Both the position numbers and the translations under genes were made by a program. Of a DNA stretch of 64,000 bases, positions 16,896 to 26,712 are shown piece after piece. Within the stretch, counting starts at the first letter, position 1, and the number at the start of each line of letters is the position of its first letter. The stretch covers positions 1 through 64,000 of the forward strand of contig NZ_JAHUXH010000037.1 of NCBI RefSeq assembly GCF_019219825.1, in the 5' to 3' direction. The notes under the pieces are model-generated. The model was given only the letters and a program-made list of their open reading frames with translations. It was not told the DNA's origin and searched no databases. Origin of the DNA: Streptomyces sp. TRM70350 (GTDB taxonomy: Bacteria; Actinomycetota; Actinomycetes; Streptomycetales; Streptomycetaceae).

Positions 16896-17056
16896 CGCCG
16901 GGCCGCGTCACCCTCCTCCGATGCGAGCTGAGGTCCGAAGGGCGAACAGAAAACCGAAAGGAAAGCCTGGTCCGGCAACGCGGCAAGTGATCACACCCTG
17001 CGAAGCAAGGCGCTAAGTACCGGAAAAAACGGACATAGCGCGCTATCTTGCTGCAG

Positions 17057-19195
17057 GTGATCCAGGCCTTCGGACTGACCAGCAACTCCCGCAAGGACCT
17101 TCCGCCTGCCGTCGACGATGTCTCCTTCGAAGCACCCGCGGGCCGCGTCACCGCGCTGCTCGGAGATCCGGGTGCCGGCAAGACGACGGCCCTCAGGCTG
17201 ATGCTCGAACTCCAACCGGGCCGCGGCATCACCTATTTCAGAGGCCACCCACTGCACCGCATCGCCCAGCCCTCCCGCGAAGTCGGCGTCCTGCTGGGCG
17301 ACGTCCCGGGGCACCCCGGCCGGACGGTCCGCGGCCACCTCCGCATGCTCTGTGCCGCCGCCGGGGTCTCCGCCCGTCGAGCCGACGAGGTCCTGGAGGT
17401 GGTCGGCCTCGTCAGCCTCCGCGACGAACACCTCGGCACGCTCTCTCGCGGCATGGACCGCCGCCTCGGCCTCGCCTGCGCCCTGCTGCCCGACCCCCAC
17501 ACGCTCGTCCTCGACGAACCGGTCAACGGGCTCTCGGCCCGTGAGAGCAACTGGCTGTACGGCATGCTGCGCGCCCACGCGGCCCAGGGCGGCACGGTCC
17601 TGGTCACCACGTCGGACCCCAAGGAGGCCGCGCGCACCGCCGACCGTGTCGTCACCCTGGAACGGGGCAGGGTCGTCGCCGACCAGGAGGCCGCGGACTT
17701 CGCCCGCACCCGGCTGCGGCCACGTGTCGCCGTCCACAGCCCGCACGCCGCCCGCCTCGCCGCCGCGCTCACCAAGGAGGCCCGCACCGCGCACCGCTCC
17801 GTCGAGGTCGTGGTGGAGAGCGGCAACCGCCTCTCCGTGTACGGCAGTACCTGTGCCGACGTCGGCGAGACGGCGTTCCGCCACGGCGTCCTCGTACTCA
17901 AACTCGCCGACGAGGTCGGTGACATGGGGCCGGGAGCGGGGGCGGCGCCGCCGCGGGAGCCGCAGCCCGCGCGCGCCACCAGCGGGCCGCACGCCGCCAC
18001 CGCCACCGCCTCGGAGGCAGTCGACAAGGCGACCACCGGTGCGGCGACCACCGACAAAGACACCGCCGGGGAATCCACCACCTCACCGATTCCGGCACCG
18101 TCCGACACCACGCCGCCCGCGGCGGACTCAGACGCCACCACAGACCGCCAGCCCCACGCAGACCACAAGCCCTTGGGAGACCCCCATCCCCCCGCAGATC
18201 CCCCGCCACACGCAAGCCACCAATCCCCCACAGGCCCCAAGCCCCCCACACACGCCGAAACCCCCACAGACCCCAAAACCCCGGCAGACCCCAAGCCCTC
18301 CAAAAACCACAAGGCCCCGACTGACCACAAAAGCCCCCCAGAATCGGCCGCGAATCACCCCCGACCTCCCGTCCGCCCCCTGGAATCCCTCCCTCCCCTC
18401 CCGCCCCCCATCTCCGTCCGCCCCGCCCCCAGCCCTCTGCGCCCCCTCCGCTATGAGCTCCGCCGTGCCACCGGCATCAGCACCGGATTCGTCACCTGCG
18501 CCGCCGTGCTCGTCGTGTCCGCGCTCACCGCCGTCGTCCTCGCGCGGATCGGGCACACCCCGCAGGCGCGCCTGTTCGCCGCGTGGCCGCAGCAGCTGCC
18601 GCTGCCGCCTGCGGCGCTCGGTGCGGGGCTGCTGGGGGCGCTGGCGTTCGGGGACGAGTTCCGCCACCCCGCCCTGGCGGCGGACCGCGGCACCGTCCCC
18701 CGCAGGCTGGGGCTGCTCACGGCCAAGCTTCTTCTCGCCGCGGCCACCGCGATCGCCCTGGCTGTCCTCACCGTGGGCTGCGACGCCGAAGTGCTCTACC
18801 TCATCTACGGCCGGGAGCTCGCGCAGGTTCCCGGCGACTGGCTTTCGCTGAGCGCCAGTTGGCTGGGCCTCATGGTCGGGTGCGCCTGGGCCGGGGTGCT
18901 GGCCGCCGGTGTCTTCCGGTCCACCACGGCCGGGCTCGCCGCGGTTCTCGCCGTACCGATTCTCGTCGTACCCCTCGTACAGAAGGTCGTGGAGGGGTCG
19001 TCTGTGCGAACCGCGGCGGGGCTGCCGATGCGGATGAGGCAGGTATTCCTGCTGCAGTGGCCCTTCGGCGGAGAGCGCTATCTGGAGGCCGCGGCGCGGG
19101 TCGTCGCCCAACCCGTCGGAAGCGCGCTGACGTTGTCGCTGACCGCGCTGCTCTGCGCGTATCTGTTCACGACCCTGCGGAGCAGGGTCCGATGA
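17057..19195 (+). CDS. ABC transporter, ATP-binding and membrane domains fused
   Basis: A 712-residue ABC protein. The ATPase has Walker A LLGDPGAGKTTALRL, signature LSRGMDRRLGLACALL and Walker B HTLVLDEPVNGL. The signature reads LSRGM rather than LSGGQ. Residues about 300-460 are a Pro/His/Thr/Lys-rich linker with PTDPK/TPADPK-like repeats. The C-terminal half has about five or six membrane segments (STGFVTCAAVLVVSALTAVV; KLLLAAATAIALAVLTVGC; SASWLGLMVGCAWAGVLAAG; GLAAVLAVPILVVPLVQKVV) typical of an ABC-2 permease. It looks like a drug or lipid exporter half-transporter; the substrate is unknown. Starts TTG 17048 and GTG 17057 are in frame. I prefer GTG because TATCTT (17044-17049) would be a -10 for a leaderless message. 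The linker's codon use is unusually low in G. Confidence 0.83.
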   Translation: MIQAFGLTSNSRKDLPPAVDDVSFEAPAGRVTALLGDPGAGKTTALRLMLELQPGRGITYFRGHPLHRIAQPSREVGVLLGDVPGHPGRTVRGHLRMLCAAAGVSARRADEVLEVVGLVSLRDEHLGTLSRGMDRRLGLACALLPDPHTLVLDEPVNGLSARESNWLYGMLRAHAAQGGTVLVTTSDPKEAARTADRVVTLERGRVVADQEAADFARTRLRPRVAVHSPHAARLAAALTKEARTAHRSVEVVVESGNRLSVYGSTCADVGETAFRHGVLVLKLADEVGDMGPGAGAAPPREPQPARATSGPHAATATASEAVDKATTGAATTDKDTAGESTTSPIPAPSDTTPPAADSDATTDRQPHADHKPLGDPHPPADPPPHASHQSPTGPKPPTHAETPTDPKTPADPKPSKNHKAPTDHKSPPESAANHPRPPVRPLESLPPLPPPISVRPAPSPLRPLRYELRRATGISTGFVTCAAVLVVSALTAVVLARIGHTPQARLFAAWPQQLPLPPAALGAGLLGALAFGDEFRHPALAADRGTVPRRLGLLTAKLLLAAATAIALAVLTVGCDAEVLYLIYGRELAQVPGDWLSLSASWLGLMVGCAWAGVLAAGVFRSTTAGLAAVLAVPILVVPLVQKVVEGSSVRTAAGLPMRMRQVFLLQWPFGGERYLEAAARVVAQPVGSALTLSLTALLCAYLFTTLRSRVR

Positions 19196-19268
19196 CAAGC
19201 TTCTGACGACCCTGCGCGCCCTTCGGTTCTGGTGCTGCGCACAACTCCCTCGGGAAAGCCCATTTCTT

Positions 19269-19276
19269 TCCGATAA
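19269..19276 (+). promoter_or_regulatory. Possible sigma-WhiG -10 upstream of whiH
   Basis: TCCGATAA at 19269-19276 differs by one base from the WhiG -10 GCCGATAA; whiH in S. coelicolor is a WhiG target. No good TAAA -35 is seen 16 bases upstream, so the match is weak. Confidence 0.3.
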
Positions 19277-19368
19277 GGCGTCAATTGCGACGGGGTGAGC
19301 GATCACCCTTTCGTGTGCTTTTCACCAAAGACCTCAAGGGAGTTGGAGACAGCGCCGACAAAGGATCC

Positions 19369-20256
19369 GTGAGTACCCTTGCGCACACCATGATGACCTC
19401 CGCCCGCTCCACCGACTCCGGTCTCGTCGGCCCGGGCGAACTCGACCGCTACCCCTACGCCGAGGCCCCCGGCCCCGACCGTGTGGGCGCCCCCGCCTGG
19501 GAGGGCGCGGACCCCGAGCTGGGCCGTGTGGGCCGACGCGCCGCGGGCAGCCGCGGCCGCGGACTGCACGGCCAACTCGTACAGCAGCTGGGACAGATGA
19601 TCGTCTCCGGCGACCTGGGGGCCGACCGCCCCCTGGTGCCCGAGGAGATCGGCCAGCGCTTCGAGGTCTCCCGCACCGTCGTCCGCGAGTCGCTCCGCGT
19701 CCTGGAGGCCAAGGGCCTGGTCAGCGCCCGCCCGAACGTCGGCACGCGGGTGCGTCCGGTCAGTGACTGGAACCTGCTCGACCCCGACATCATCGAATGG
19801 CGGGCCTTCGGTCCGCAGCGCGACGACCAGCGCCGCGAACTGAGCGAGCTGCGCTGGACCATCGAACCGCTCGCGGCCCGCCTGGCCGCCGGGCACGGGC
19901 GCGAGGACGTCCAGCAGCGACTGTCCGACATGGTCGAGATCATGGGCCACGCCATGGGTCAGGGGGACGCGATGACCTTCTCCCGCGCCGACGCCGAGTT
20001 CCACTCGATGCTCATCCAGATCGCGGGCAACCGCATGCTGGAGCACCTCTCCGGCATCGTCTCCGCCGCGCTCCAGGTCTCCGGCGGGCCGGTCACCGGC
20101 TGTGACCGGCCCAATGAGACGAGCCTGGCGCACCACGTCAGGATCGTCGACGCCCTGGCGACCGGGGACGGCGGGGCCGCCGAGGCGGCCATGCGTCAAC
20201 TGCTCACCGTCCACCCCGAGGTGGAGCGCGTGGTACCGGCGCCGCGGGAGCACTGA
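19369..20256 (+). CDS. whiH: WhiH-type GntR/FadR sporulation regulator
   Basis: A 295-residue regulator. The N-terminal 65 residues are poorly structured. The GntR winged helix covers about residues 66-135 (GQLVQQLGQMIVSGDLGADR; EEIGQRFEVSRTVVRESLRV; LEAKGLVSARPNVGTRV). An FCD effector domain follows with the metal ligands DAEFHSMLIQIAGN and LAHHVRIVDALATGD. WhiH is needed for sporulation septation in S. coelicolor and sits immediately upstream of hrdB there, as here. GTG 19369 gives MSTLAHTMMTSARSTDSG at the N-terminus and, as I recall, the length of the S. coelicolor protein; a longer frame opens at 19285. The effector is unknown, and autoregulation is reported for the family. Confidence 0.88.
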   Translation: MSTLAHTMMTSARSTDSGLVGPGELDRYPYAEAPGPDRVGAPAWEGADPELGRVGRRAAGSRGRGLHGQLVQQLGQMIVSGDLGADRPLVPEEIGQRFEVSRTVVRESLRVLEAKGLVSARPNVGTRVRPVSDWNLLDPDIIEWRAFGPQRDDQRRELSELRWTIEPLAARLAAGHGREDVQQRLSDMVEIMGHAMGQGDAMTFSRADAEFHSMLIQIAGNRMLEHLSGIVSAALQVSGGPVTGCDRPNETSLAHHVRIVDALATGDGGAAEAAMRQLLTVHPEVERVVPAPREH

Positions 20257-20501
20257 CCGCTCACGGCGGTTGTGTCGCGGCCGGGAGGTGTCCGAGGTGC
20301 CTCCTTCCCCGGCACCGCTCGGCCGGCCGTTCGTCCTCCGTCGGGTCCCGCAGTTTCTTCTCCATCTGCGGGGTTCGGCGGTGCGACGGACCGCTGGGAC
20401 GTTCGGAACGGTGGCGGCTCGGAGCCACGAGTGACCCCCTCTGCCCGTGTCTGACCGTTTTTGAATGCTTACGGGGTGTGACTCGGGCCACGCAGATTCG
20501 G

Positions 20502-20529
20502 CGTAACACTTGTGGAAACAGCGCGATGA
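20502..20529 (+). promoter_or_regulatory. Candidate ECF-type promoter of hrdB
   Basis: GTAACA (20502-20507), a 16-base spacer and CGATGA (20524-20529) form an ECF-like promoter about 165 bases before the hrdB start. hrdB is known to be transcribed mainly by the ECF sigma factor ShbA in Streptomyces, and this pair fits that promoter class from memory. Nothing else in the 436-base gap (20257-20692) reads as a gene. Confidence 0.45.
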
Positions 20530-20692
20530 CCTAAGAGGTGACAGCCGAGAAGGGAACACGGACGCCATGCAAGGCGTTGTGCTTCTTCCCGGCCCCCGCC
20601 CGCGCCGTCGGCCCATCCCCAAGCCGGCGGTCGGCTCCTGTCCGTCGTGGACGGGGCCGGAAGTCGTTTTCCAACGTTCCGAGAGGTTGTTC

Positions 20693-22237
<1,545 letters not shown>

Positions 22238-22261
22238 GTCGCCCGTACGCCGTACGACAGC

Positions 22262-22296
22262 GAAGGCCCGGTCACCCGAAGGGGTGCCGGGCCTTC
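22262..22296 (+). terminator. hrdB terminator
   Basis: GAAGGCCCGG (22262-22271) pairs with CCGGGCCTTC (22287-22296), and a further GTCACC/GGGGTG pairing lies near the loop CCGAA. It is 24 bases after the hrdB stop. Confidence 0.85.
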
Positions 22297-22404
22297 GTGC
22301 TGAGCTGAGCCGAGCGCGCAGGCCTGCTGACCTGAGCACGTGCGCGCCCGAGCAGCCTGAATCACCCTGGGTCTCTCACCAACACCCCAGAGTGAGGAGC
22401 AGGC

Positions 22405-23241
22405 ATGCGTCGTCCCTTTGTACAGGCCCTGACCCGGCCGCTGGTCCTGGCGGCCGCAGCGGCCGCGATACCGCTGGTCAACGCCGCCCCCGCCGCCGCA
22501 GACGGCATCGTCGTCGGCGGCTTCCCGATCGATGCCGCCGACAGTCCCTGGACGGTGGCGCTGTCCAGCCGTGACCGGTTCGGGGGTATGCGGTCGGGGC
22601 AGTTCTGCGGTGCGGTCGCGGTGGGCCGGACCACCGTCCTGACCGCGGCGCACTGCGTGGGCGAGGACGTCCTGGGGGCGCCGCCGGGTCAGGTGAGCGA
22701 CCTCAAAGTCATCGCGGGCCGTACGGACCTGCGCACGGCCGACGGCCAGGAGATACCCGTCCGTGAGACCTGGGTGAATCCCGGGTACGACGGGATCAGC
22801 AACGCCGGGGACTTCGCGGTGCTCACCCTCGCCGAGAACCTTCCGGAGAACGCCGTGATCACCATGGCCGAGGCGGGCGATCCCGCGTACACGGCGGACA
22901 CGGCTGCCACGGTCTACGGCTGGGGCGATGCCACCGGGGCCGGCGACTACGCCTACGGCCTGCGAGCGGCACGCGTGCGCGTGCTGCCGGACGCGCTGTG
23001 CGAGGAGGCGTATCCGGGCGGTGACGACGGCACGTATCGCGCGGACGCCATGCTGTGCGCGGGGGAGCGGGTGGGCGGCCGGGACGCCTGCCAGGGGGAC
23101 AGTGGCGGCCCGCTGGTCGCCCAGGGGCGGCTGATCGGCCTGGTGTCATGGGGGAGCGGCTGCGGGCGCCCGGGCAGCCCAGGCGTCTACACGCGTGTGT
23201 CCGACGTCATCCAGAAGCTGGGCTGGGACCGCGCCACATGA
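22405..23241 (+). CDS. Secreted trypsin-like serine protease (S1)
   Basis: A 278-residue chymotrypsin-fold protease. A Sec signal peptide spans about residues 1-32 (basic MRRPFVQALTRP, an alanine-rich core, then APAAADG), with the mature protein beginning near IVVGGFPID, the equivalent of the trypsin IVGG. The catalytic triad is His in TVLTAAHC, Asp in NAGDFAVLTL and Ser in CQGDSGGPL. SWGSGCGRPGSPGVYTRVSD supplies the substrate pocket, and the Asp in RDACQGDSGG suggests trypsin-like Lys/Arg specificity. Paired cysteines fit disulfides. It is monocistronic between the hrdB terminator and a convergent terminator. In Streptomyces such enzymes act extracellularly during nutrient scavenging and development. 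Confidence 0.93.
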   Translation: MRRPFVQALTRPLVLAAAAAAIPLVNAAPAAADGIVVGGFPIDAADSPWTVALSSRDRFGGMRSGQFCGAVAVGRTTVLTAAHCVGEDVLGAPPGQVSDLKVIAGRTDLRTADGQEIPVRETWVNPGYDGISNAGDFAVLTLAENLPENAVITMAEAGDPAYTADTAATVYGWGDATGAGDYAYGLRAARVRVLPDALCEEAYPGGDDGTYRADAMLCAGERVGGRDACQGDSGGPLVAQGRLIGLVSWGSGCGRPGSPGVYTRVSDVIQKLGWDRAT

Positions 23242-23280
23242 GCGCCCCCCAAACGCCCCACCGGCAGTAGCCGACGAGGA

Positions 23281-23316
23281 CGGGCGGTCGGCCCTGAGAG
23301 CAGGGCCGACCGCCCG
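23281..23316. terminator. Bidirectional terminator between convergent genes
   Basis: A perfect 16-bp stem CGGGCGGTCGGCCCTG / CAGGGCCGACCGCCCG with a 4-base AGAG loop lies between the protease gene and the convergent DUF7455 gene. Confidence 0.88.
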
Positions 23317-23356
23317 TAGAACCGGTCTGTACCGGGCTCGTCGTGGGCGCGAGGCG

Positions 23357-23587
23357 TCAGCGTTCGTCTTCGGAAGCGTTGCTGGGAACGGCCGTCAGCC
23401 GCTCCGTCTCGTCCTGTATCTCAGCGGCGATCTTCTTGAGTTCCGGCTCGAACTTGCGGCCATGGTGCGCGCAGAAGAGCAGCTCTCCGCCGCTGAGCAG
23501 GACGACGCGCAGGTATGCCTGGGCGCCGCAGCGGTCGCAGCGATCAGCGGCCGTCAGCGGGCTCGCGGGGGTCAGAACAGTAGTCAC
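23357..23587 (-). CDS. DUF7455 small zinc-ribbon protein
   Basis: A 76-residue protein. The core is LTAADRCDRCGAQAYLRVVL and SGGELLFCAHHGRKFEPELK: a CxxC knuckle plus a Cys-His-His group that should bind one zinc. The C-terminal helix is charged. It is a small actinobacterial family of unknown function that regularly lies between hrdB and parE in Streptomyces, from memory. GTG start with GAGAAGAGGCGAC upstream. It is convergent with the protease and diverges from parE. Confidence 0.85.
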   Translation of the reverse strand: MTTVLTPASPLTAADRCDRCGAQAYLRVVLLSGGELLFCAHHGRKFEPELKKIAAEIQDETERLTAVPSNASEDER

Positions 23588-24029
23588 GTCGCCTCTTCTC
23601 TAGCTCGACGAGCTGTCGTACCAGGGTCAACATCCAACCAGCCCGAAAACGTTCCCGCTCGTGGCTTTTCCTCGAAAAAAATCTTCCGGGGCGGCTGTCT
23701 GCTGCCGGTTGGCGGCGAATGTGCCGTATTACGTGTCTGTGTGTCTTACGGGTTCGCGCAGTCTGTCGGTGTCGGTCCTCCCCGGCCGGGTTGCCGGTTG
23801 TGCATGAGGACGTGCCCGGAGCCTAAATGGTTCATGCCCCGAAGGGAACGTGATATGTGCTTCACTCCAACGAGGGATCGAACAGGTATGCGACGCTGGA
23901 CTAGTCTGAGTTCCGGACGAGGGTGGCGTTACAACGGCTCTACCAGGCCTCGGTACCCTCTGAGCGGCTACCGGAGCCGCGCCCTTACCCAGATGGGCCC
24001 CATATGAAATTCAGCGAGGAGCGAACCGC
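23588..24029. promoter_or_regulatory. Intergenic region carrying the divergent DUF7455 and parE promoters
   Basis: A 442-base gap with an AT-richer segment at 23660-23780. I see no open frame with codon bias. ACTAGTCT near 23901 could be a parE -10 but has no clear -35. GAGGAG 8 bases before GTG 24030 is the parE ribosome binding site. Confidence 0.4.
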
Positions 24030-26153
24030 GTGACCGCCGAGACGTCCGTGCCGTCCACAGCGCTGCTGGCAGGAGCAGACCGGGACGGTTCCAACTACAC
24101 CGCGCGGCACCTGCTCGTCCTGGAGGGACTGGAGGCCGTCCGCAAGCGCCCTGGCATGTACATCGGCTCGACCGACAGCCGTGGCCTGATGCACTGCCTG
24201 TGGGAGATCATCGACAACTCCGTGGACGAGGCCCTCGGCGGGTACTGCGACCACATCGAGGTGATCCTGCACGACGACGGCTCGGTGGAGGTGCGCGACA
24301 ACGGCCGGGGCATCCCGGTCGACGTCGAGCCCAAGACCGGCCTGTCCGGCGTCGAGGTCGTCATGACCAAGCTGCACGCCGGCGGCAAGTTCGGAGGCGG
24401 CTCGTACGCCGCCTCCGGCGGCCTGCACGGCGTGGGCGCCTCCGTGGTGAACGCCCTGTCCGCCCGGCTTGACGTCGAAGTCGACCGCGGCGGCCACACC
24501 CACGCCATCAGCTTCCGGCGGGGCGTCCCCGGAGCCTTCGCCGCACTGGGACCCGACGCGAAGTTCGAGGCCAAGAGCGGCCTGCGCAAGGCCAAGAAGA
24601 TCCCCAAGACCCGCACCGGCACGCGAGTGCGGTACTGGGCCGACCGCCAGATCTTCCTCAAGGACGCCAAGCTCTCCCTGGAGAACCTGCACCAGCGCGC
24701 CCGCCAGACCGCGTTCCTCGTCCCCGGCCTGACCATCGTCGTCCGCGACGAGTACGGCCTCGGCGAGGGCGGCAGCAAGGGCGAGGAGTCCTTCCGCTTC
24801 GACGGCGGCATCAGCGAGTTCTGCGAGTTCCTGGCCACCGACAAGCCGGTGTGCGACATCCTCCGCTTCTCCGGCCAGGGCACCTTCAAGGAGACCGTCC
24901 CGGTCCTGGACGAGCACGGGCAGATGACCCCCACCCAGGTCACCCGTGAACTCGACGTCGATGTCGCGCTGCGATGGGGCACGGGATACGACACGACCCT
25001 GAGGTCGTTCGTGAACATCATCGCCACGCCCAAGGGCGGTACCCACGTCGCGGGCTTCGAGCAGGCCGTGACCAGCACACTCAACGAGGTACTGCGCGCC
25101 AAGAAGCTGTTGCGCGTCGCCGAGGACGACATCGTCAAGGACGACGCGATGGAAGGCCTCACGGCGGTCGTCACCGTGCGCCTCGCCGAGCCGCAGTTCG
25201 AGGGCCAGACCAAGGAGGTCCTCGGCACCTCGGCGGCCCGCCGCATCGTGAGCACCGTCGTGTCCAAGGAACTGAAGGCGTTCCTGACCTCGGCCAAGCG
25301 GGACGCCGCCCAGCAGGCACGGGTCGTCCTGGAGAAGGCCGTCGCCGCGGCCCGTACGCGCATCGCCGCCCGCCAGCACAAGGACGCGCAGCGGCGGAAG
25401 ACCGCGCTGGAGTCCTCGTCGCTGCCGGCCAAGCTCGCCGACTGCCGCAGCGACGACGTGGACCGCAGCGAGCTGTTCATCGTCGAGGGAGACTCCGCGC
25501 TCGGCACCGCCAAGCTCGCCCGGAACTCCGAGTTCCAGGCCCTGCTGCCGATCCGTGGCAAGATCCTCAACGTCCAGAAGTCGTCCGTGACGGACATGCT
25601 CAAGAACGCCGAGTGCGGCGCGATCATCCAGGTCATAGGGGCGGGCTCGGGCCGGACCTTCGACCTCGACGCGGCCCGCTATGGCAAGATCATCATGATG
25701 ACCGACGCCGATGTGGACGGCTCCCACATCCGCTGCCTGCTCCTGACGCTCTTCCAGCGCTATATGCGCCCCATGGTCGAGGCCGGCCGGGTGTTCGCCG
25801 CGGTGCCGCCGCTGCACCGGATCGAGATCGTCCAGCCGAAGAAGGGCCAGGACAAGTACGTCTACACGTACTCCGACCGGGAACTGCGCGACAAGCTCAT
25901 GGAGTTCGAGACCAAGGGCATCCGCTACAAGGACTCGATCCAGCGCTACAAGGGTCTCGGTGAGATGGACGCCGACCAGCTGGCCGAGACCACCATGGAC
26001 CCGCGCCACCGCACCCTGCGCCGCATCAACCTCTCCGACCTGGACGCCGCGGAGCAGGTCTTCGACCTGCTGATGGGCAACGACGTCGCCCCGCGCAAGG
26101 AGTTCATCTCCAACTCGGCGGCGACCCTGGACCGTTCGCGCATCGATGCATAA
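24030..26153 (+). CDS. parE: DNA topoisomerase IV subunit B (ParE/ParY)
   Basis: A 707-residue type IIA topoisomerase ATPase subunit; with the ParC-type subunit at 37172-39628 it decatenates daughter chromosomes. The GHKL ATPase has EIIDNSVDEALGGYCDHIEV, DNGRGIPVD and GGLHGVGASVVNALS. The transducer follows, and the TOPRIM domain has FIVEGDSALGTA (Glu) and MTDADVDGSHI (DxD). The C-terminal YKGLGEMDADQLAETTMDP is standard. The ParE assignment, rather than GyrB, rests on the location near hrdB and the divergent pairing with a non-GyrA-like partner nearby; in S. coelicolor these genes are called parY and parX. The true gyrBA would lie near oriC, outside the window. Confidence 0.92.
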   Translation: MTAETSVPSTALLAGADRDGSNYTARHLLVLEGLEAVRKRPGMYIGSTDSRGLMHCLWEIIDNSVDEALGGYCDHIEVILHDDGSVEVRDNGRGIPVDVEPKTGLSGVEVVMTKLHAGGKFGGGSYAASGGLHGVGASVVNALSARLDVEVDRGGHTHAISFRRGVPGAFAALGPDAKFEAKSGLRKAKKIPKTRTGTRVRYWADRQIFLKDAKLSLENLHQRARQTAFLVPGLTIVVRDEYGLGEGGSKGEESFRFDGGISEFCEFLATDKPVCDILRFSGQGTFKETVPVLDEHGQMTPTQVTRELDVDVALRWGTGYDTTLRSFVNIIATPKGGTHVAGFEQAVTSTLNEVLRAKKLLRVAEDDIVKDDAMEGLTAVVTVRLAEPQFEGQTKEVLGTSAARRIVSTVVSKELKAFLTSAKRDAAQQARVVLEKAVAAARTRIAARQHKDAQRRKTALESSSLPAKLADCRSDDVDRSELFIVEGDSALGTAKLARNSEFQALLPIRGKILNVQKSSVTDMLKNAECGAIIQVIGAGSGRTFDLDAARYGKIIMMTDADVDGSHIRCLLLTLFQRYMRPMVEAGRVFAAVPPLHRIEIVQPKKGQDKYVYTYSDRELRDKLMEFETKGIRYKDSIQRYKGLGEMDADQLAETTMDPRHRTLRRINLSDLDAAEQVFDLLMGNDVAPRKEFISNSAATLDRSRIDA

Positions 26154-26262
26154 GCGCAGGGCCCGGGTCAGATCGCGGCCACCAGGGGTTCGAGTCACCT
26201 GATGGGGTGAAGAGCGGGAAGAAGAAGTGTCACGGATCTTCCCGCTCTGTCCATGCTTGGGC

Positions 26263-26712
26263 ATGCACTCAAGCAACGGTCGCCCCGTGCAGTACGACGA
26301 CCCGTGGTACGACGTCCTGGCCTCCGGATGGGGCGAGTCGGCCGGTCCGAAGGCGCCCGTGAACCCCGCTCGCAACGGGGCCCGCGACGTCTACCTCGAA
26401 GTGCAGCGCAGCGCCGCCTTCCAGGAGGTGCGCGGGCGGTACCTGAGGTTCGTGGTCCCGGCGGTGACCGGCTTCTTCGTCTGGTACGTGGCGTACGTCG
26501 TCGCCGCCACGACCGCGCCCGGGCTGATGGCGCGGCCCGTGCTCGGCGCGGTGAACGTGGCGATGCTGGCCGGGCTCGGACAGTTCCTCACCACCTTCCT
26601 GCTCACCTGGGCCTACGCCCGGCACGCACGGCTGCGCCGCGACCGGGCGGCGCTCGAACTGCGCTGGGACACCCAGGAACTGACGCGGGGCGTCCGCGGC
26701 GGTGCCTCGTGA
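26263..26712 (+). CDS. DUF485 membrane protein, symporter partner
   Basis: A 149-residue protein with the DUF485 domain in its C-terminal half: VQRSAAFQEVRGRYLRFVVP, membrane segment AVTGFFVWYVAYVVAATTAP, then a second segment around AVNVAMLAGLGQFLTTFLLT and WAYARHARLRRDRAALEL. DUF485 proteins (YjcH type) are encoded next to ActP/MctC-type acetate or monocarboxylate symporters and probably assist them. The start is uncertain: ATG 26263, GTG 26227 and GTG 26287 are all in frame and none has a strong ribosome site. The stop overlaps the symporter GTG by 4 bases. Confidence 0.85.
   Translation: MHSSNGRPVQYDDPWYDVLASGWGESAGPKAPVNPARNGARDVYLEVQRSAAFQEVRGRYLRFVVPAVTGFFVWYVAYVVAATTAPGLMARPVLGAVNVAMLAGLGQFLTTFLLTWAYARHARLRRDRAALELRWDTQELTRGVRGGAS

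Noticed and set aside
23985..26375. 796-residue minus-strand frame over parE
   Set aside because: Mirror frame of a conserved topoisomerase gene; no domain match and skewed low-complexity composition.
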